Shown here piece after piece: positions 60,397 through 64,000 of a DNA stretch of 64,000 bases. The notes below the pieces were generated by a model. The model was not told the DNA's origin. It worked only from the letters and a program-made list of their open reading frames with translations, and ran no database searches. Location of the stretch: contig NC_134876.1 in assembly GCF_041734735.1 (NCBI RefSeq), positions 88,366,232 to 88,430,231 on the forward strand, given 5' to 3'. The number at the start of each line of letters is the position of its first letter. Position 1 is the stretch's first letter. Origin of the DNA: Babylonia areolata (taxonomy: Eukaryota > Mollusca > Gastropoda > Neogastropoda > Buccinidae). The position numbers and the translations under genes are program-made.

Positions 60397-61108
60397 TATC
60401 TTCCTGTGGGATTTTTTTCCTGAGTTGCAGTAGAGGAGACTGATCTGTGTCAGGACCTGCATGTAGTTAGGCAGAAAGTCTGGCGGTAGAGGAGAGGTCT
60501 CTGGACAGGTCGCCATTGAATATGGACAGAAATAGCGACAGGATCCTGGATGATAATGAATAATAATCATAATGATAATGGTAGGAATTGATAATGTGCT
60601 CTAACTCCTTACCATAAGGGCTTCGAGTGCTAATTTTTTAACATCAATGTGTGGAAAAAAATGGATACAAAAATAACAACACGTACAGGGCACACTTACC
60701 ACGACTTACAAGCAAGACAAATGTAATGTGTCGATGATAAAGTACACACACGCACACACACACACACATGAAAGAAGCTTTGCACAGATGTGCTTTGAGA
60801 CAAGATTTTAACTGAGATTTTGTTTCGGCTACTGTGGAGGAGGGTTTAGCAGACACACACGCAATCTTTCTACCTCCTGAATCCCTCCCACCCACTCAGT
60901 CGAAAACCTCACACCAAAAACGTGACAAACCAGAACCCCAGCTACATGAAGCCATCCAGTTTAAATGATCTCTGCAGCGTGGACCAAGCTCACGTTTCAC
61001 ACTATCTTTGTAGTCTACCTCAACGCCGACTCCTTGAGAAAGCGACGTGCAAATAAATCAGTTGGAGTGGTAACGAATCTTTACGACAGGTAAAATTTTC
61101 CTTTCGCG

Positions 61109-61163
61109 ATGCCACACACACACACACACACACACACAGAGATGCATGCGCGCTCACACACAT

Positions 61164-61219
<56 letters not shown>

Positions 61220-61315
61220 CAGTGTGTGTGTGTGTGTAATTATGTATCTCTCTACAATATATGTATCTCTCTCTTCAATATAATTATTTTATTATTATTA
61301 TTATTATTTTTTTTT
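61109..61315. repeat. (AC)n, (AT)n, (GT)n and (ATT)n tracts
   Basis: AC runs at 61113-61138 and 61161-61186, AT to 61214, then short GT repeats and an (ATT)n/poly-T stretch to 61315. Confidence 0.9.
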
Positions 61316-61684
61316 AATAGTTTTCAAAGTCCTTGTAACAGAGCCCATATGTATGAAGTTGGTTCATTGATGTTATTGTGTGGTGAAATCGTTAAAAAAA
61401 ATATAAAAAAAAGAAGAAGAAAAGAAAAGCCGCTATGCAGAGAAAAACTAACGAATTGGAGAAAATTAATGTGTTCAGAACAAATCATGGCATTCAGCCT
61501 TTGGCCCGGTTCATTGCCCCTGATGTATTTTCATGAGGAATTCCAGACTGGTCTTAATTCCCGATGGTCACTACATACAATGAAGGGAGTGGGGAAGAGG
61601 CGTTTTGGGATGCGTTCTGGAACATACGCACATGTCTACCGTAATTTGCTTAACTTCGAACGATTCAGCTGACTTTCTTTTCAG

Positions 61685-61764
61685 ACCTGCAGAATTGATG
61701 TATCCAAGGGACCTCACCCTGACCGACCCCTTCTGGGCCATTATTCGTGGTGAACGCCCTTACG
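61685..61764 (+). CDS. Candidate internal exon of an unidentified gene
   Basis: A strong acceptor, GACTTTCTTTTCAG, precedes 80 bases that read PAELMYPRDLTLTDPFWA and IIRGERPY and end at a consensus-like donor, G|GTAACT. The exon would enter after two codon bases and leave after one. The translation is convincingly protein-like, but I cannot name it. The frame stays open past the donor to a TGA at 61797-61799. It could also be repeat-derived. Confidence 0.35.
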
Positions 61765-61807
61765 GTAACTGCTGGGGTGAACAGTGCGTGGTTGACTGAG
61801 TGTGTGT

Positions 61808-61864
61808 TGTTTGTGCGTGCGTGCGTGCGTGCGTGTGCGTGTGTGTGTGCGAGAGAGAGAGAGA
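61808..61864. repeat. (GTGC)n, (GT)n, (GA)n microsatellite
   Basis: Four GTGC-type repeats, a short GT run and an AG run. Confidence 0.9.
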
Positions 61865-62164
61865 ACGAAGTTTTTTTCTTTTTATTGAGGGAAGTGGAAC
61901 AAGCATACATGTGCTTTTTTTCCGATCCAGCCCTCAGGGCAAACAGAGATTCAAAAATGAACCAAAATATTCACAAAGTAACAAAGAGATGTAGAAGTAA
62001 GGACATGACATTCACATACGCATCAGTTTAAACATGCAAGTTAAAAAATAAAAATTAAAAAAAAGAAAGAAAAAAAACCGTATGTAGGAATGTAGGACAG
62101 TGACTGATTCAAAATATCAAGTACTGCAATAGTGGTTAGACATAGAACTAAGCTATATGTGTAT

Positions 62165-62460
62165 TCAATAAAATCAAATCAAATCAAGTATTATTCTTGA
62201 CATATTTGTTCCAACGTGTACATGGAAATTTTAAACAGATCTACTTTTGGGATGGGGATCTTAATCTTGTTGGTCTGACGGATTAGCGTGGTGAGAAATC
62301 TTCTCTCTCAAAGATGGAGCATGATTTGACATGATTTTAAACACTAAAAGCGCTTTGTTGTATTCAAGTTTAAGCTTTAGGGGAAGAATATTTAAGTGTG
62401 AGCAGTCAGTGGATGAAGATTTCGGGATTAATTTTAGAGTTCGTCTATGCAGACTTCGTA
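62165..62460 (-). mobile_element. LINE pol C-terminus, L2/CR1-like
   Basis: The minus strand reads RSLHRRTLKLIPKSSST, LNILPLKLKLEYNKALLVFK and NHAPSLREKISHHANPSDQQ, then with one frame change KIKIPIPKVDLFKIS. This is the thumb and end of an RT of the L2/CR1/jockey type. The 3' end has (GATTT)n near 62167-62188. It is truncated on its 5' side at a GAT/CAT trinucleotide tract. Confidence 0.65.
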
Positions 62461-62504
62461 CGATGATGATGATGAGGATATTGTTGTTGTCTCGTTCGTC
62501 AACC

Positions 62505-62925
62505 ATGACGTGGATGCGTTGTACTGACCGTGGTTACGCGCCAGGGGCCCAGTACATCTGTCTTCGGCGTTGGTTTTCTTGTCCGAGTTTCCCTCTTGTA
62601 GGCGACTTGCCGACCAAGGCTTAAGAGCATCCCCTATCCTGGTTTGTTTCTCCGAGATTTTCCTTCCCCAGGGCTAGAGGTTTTTATGGGCCTCTTACTC
62701 GCATGATGAACCCGTCATAGGACACATGGGGAATTTGAAATGGTGTTAACAGTACCACCCGTTACCCCGCCCCGTCCTGGTAGGAACATCGCCATTTGGT
62801 CCGGAACTGCTTATTTGACCAGGCAAGCCTGACTTATATCGCAGCTAACCCTCATATCTGGGGGTCGTTCCCCTATCCGCCACCTGGGGACCCGCCGGGT
62901 TGGGGAGTAGTCGCCCCGCCCGGAT
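62505..62925. repeat. GC-rich segment bounded by (GAT)n on both sides
   Basis: About 420 bases, clearly richer in GC than the flanks, lie between GATGATGATGATGAGGA (62462-62478) and GATGATGATGACGATGAT (62922-62939). On the minus strand it reads GGTGGCGGATAGGGGAACGA and TGAGGGTTAGCTGCGATATA, which I associate with leaders of RTE-type LINEs, though it is not alignable by eye to the leader at 29464. No ORF. Confidence 0.4.
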
Positions 62926-63000
62926 GATGATGACGATGATAATGGACATTTTTTTAGCGCATTAACTCTCCAGAAACACTGCTCAAAGCGCTTCTCAAAG
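62926..63000 (+). repeat. Short (GAT)n-headed interspersed repeat
   Basis: GATGATAATGGACATTTTTTTAGCGC and GCTCAAAGCGCTTCTCAAAG resemble a dispersed family that also has a piece at 35056-35120. Confidence 0.4.
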
Positions 63001-63248
63001 TAAAGGTTTACCTTGTCGCCAACTGAATCCCAGAGTGTTGACGCACAGTTGATATGTGATTCAATATAAGCAAAAAAGAATCATTTTCGATAATGTAAAT
63101 CATGAAAATGTTGAATTCTGGATAGCTGATAAATATTTTTGGATAGAGTTTTGCATAATGACATACTATGATTAGACCAAGTTCAGTTGTTATCAATTGT
63201 GACTCCCAGAATTTTAAGATTATGAACTCCTTTTATAGGTTGACCATT

Positions 63249-63253
<5 letters not shown>

Positions 63254-63288
<35 letters not shown>
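63254..63288. repeat. (AG)n microsatellite
   Basis: About 34 bases of AG repeat. Confidence 0.95.
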
Positions 63289-63291
<3 letters not shown>

Positions 63292-63599
63292 TGGAAACTG
63301 TTTATTGTCATTGCCTACAAAAAGGTCTTTTGACAAGGGGGTTCGGGGGTTAACATTTGTTTCAATGCAAAATGATCATATATCCCATAATGATCAAATA
63401 AATTATCAACACTGAAGATAAATAAAGATTAGCAGCACGCTTACAACACACCATGCAAAGAAATGAAACAAACAATCAAACAAGAAACAATAAAACATAC
63501 ATGAAATACTTCGTGTTTTGACCATCCATTCGCACGTTATTTCTTGTAGTCCGTACTTTCCTTTAAGAACAATTCAGCATCAACATCAACCATAGTTAA

Positions 63600-64000
63600 C
63601 TTCCTTCAAATTCATTGTTTTAATTATGGTTAAGAAAACCTTGTCTAATTTTTTGTGCCTCTGCGATGAACTTAGCAACGGATCTAATTACAATATCATC
63701 CTCAGACGATAAAACAGAAACAACATCGTCCATTCTAGCTACATTTGAATTAAAAACTTTACATTTTTTCTCGCACAACCTCATAAGCTTTACACTGAAA
63801 GAGAAAATGTTTTTCATCATCAATTTGGAATCCACATGCAGGGCAAGGTAGTTCTGTGGAAGTCCCAAGTTCAAACCATTTCTTATTTGCGTTAAAACCA
63901 AGTGTCCTTAATCTAAACCTTGAATAACTAATTCTGTGCCATTTGTCTGCAATAACATTTAGAAATTTTTCAGGCTGAAATACATTCTTAAATGAGAAAA
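63600..64000 (-). mobile_element. LINE pol C-terminus, runs off the right edge
   Basis: The minus strand reads IADKWHRISYSRFRLRTLGF, ELPCPACGFQIDDEKHFLFQ and C, then after a frameshift near 63765 KVFNSNVARMDDVVSVLSSE and FIAEAQKIRQGFLN, ending in a stop at about 63627. The CPACG..HFLFQC pattern is a LINE C-terminal zinc-binding motif. It differs from the fragments at 47100 and 62165. The RT part should lie beyond the window. Confidence 0.65.

Overview
The window looks like nuclear DNA from a lophotrochozoan animal, most likely a gastropod mollusc (inference). The reasons are spliced genes with long repeat-filled introns, very abundant (AC)n, (AG)n and (AT)n microsatellites, several tRNA-headed SINE families, and LINE types (RTE, RNase H-bearing I/jockey-like, L2/CR1-like) that are common in molluscs. 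There are no operons, CRISPR arrays or prokaryotic signals. I saw no LTR element, retrovirus or Polinton remnant. Two host genes can be named. (1) On the minus strand, 15469-17651 is a large first coding exon of a neurabin/spinophilin homologue (PPP1R9 family). The exons for the PP1-binding, PDZ and coiled-coil parts are not visible and probably lie beyond the left edge. (2) On the plus strand, 42351-54975 holds what appears to be a complete 11-exon METTL22, a protein-lysine methyltransferase. Its exons chain with matching phases into 374 codons plus stop. The most unusual feature is in METTL22: four of its intron 3' ends carry local tandem duplications. These are five copies of the exon 6 acceptor (45689-45955), about 13 copies of a ~50-bp unit before exon 9, about 17 copies of an 86-bp unit before exon 10, and a near-perfect 74-bp duplication of the whole terminal coding exon with its acceptor (54903-55050). 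Layout from left to right: a 5'-truncated LINE with endonuclease, RT and RNase H (212-3680); microsatellites; a second RNase H LINE fragment split by the 3' end of another LINE (9515-10850); a decayed RT fragment (14790-15210); the neurabin exon; a microsatellite-rich stretch with a 1.3-kb, 30-bp-unit minisatellite (22795-24136); a full-length RTE-type LINE with an open 1060-codon frame and perfect 11-bp target-site duplications (29464-33491); SINEs; a region dense in TCAGT/ACTGA pentamers (39800-41350); METTL22; then SINEs, a pogo-like DNA transposon remnant, and minus-strand LINE pieces running off the right edge. Neurabin is a cytoskeletal phosphatase scaffold and METTL22 a SAM-dependent methyltransferase. 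They share no pathway that I can see, and they appear to be neighbours only. The rest of the window is transposon debris, tandem repeats and intron or intergenic sequence.
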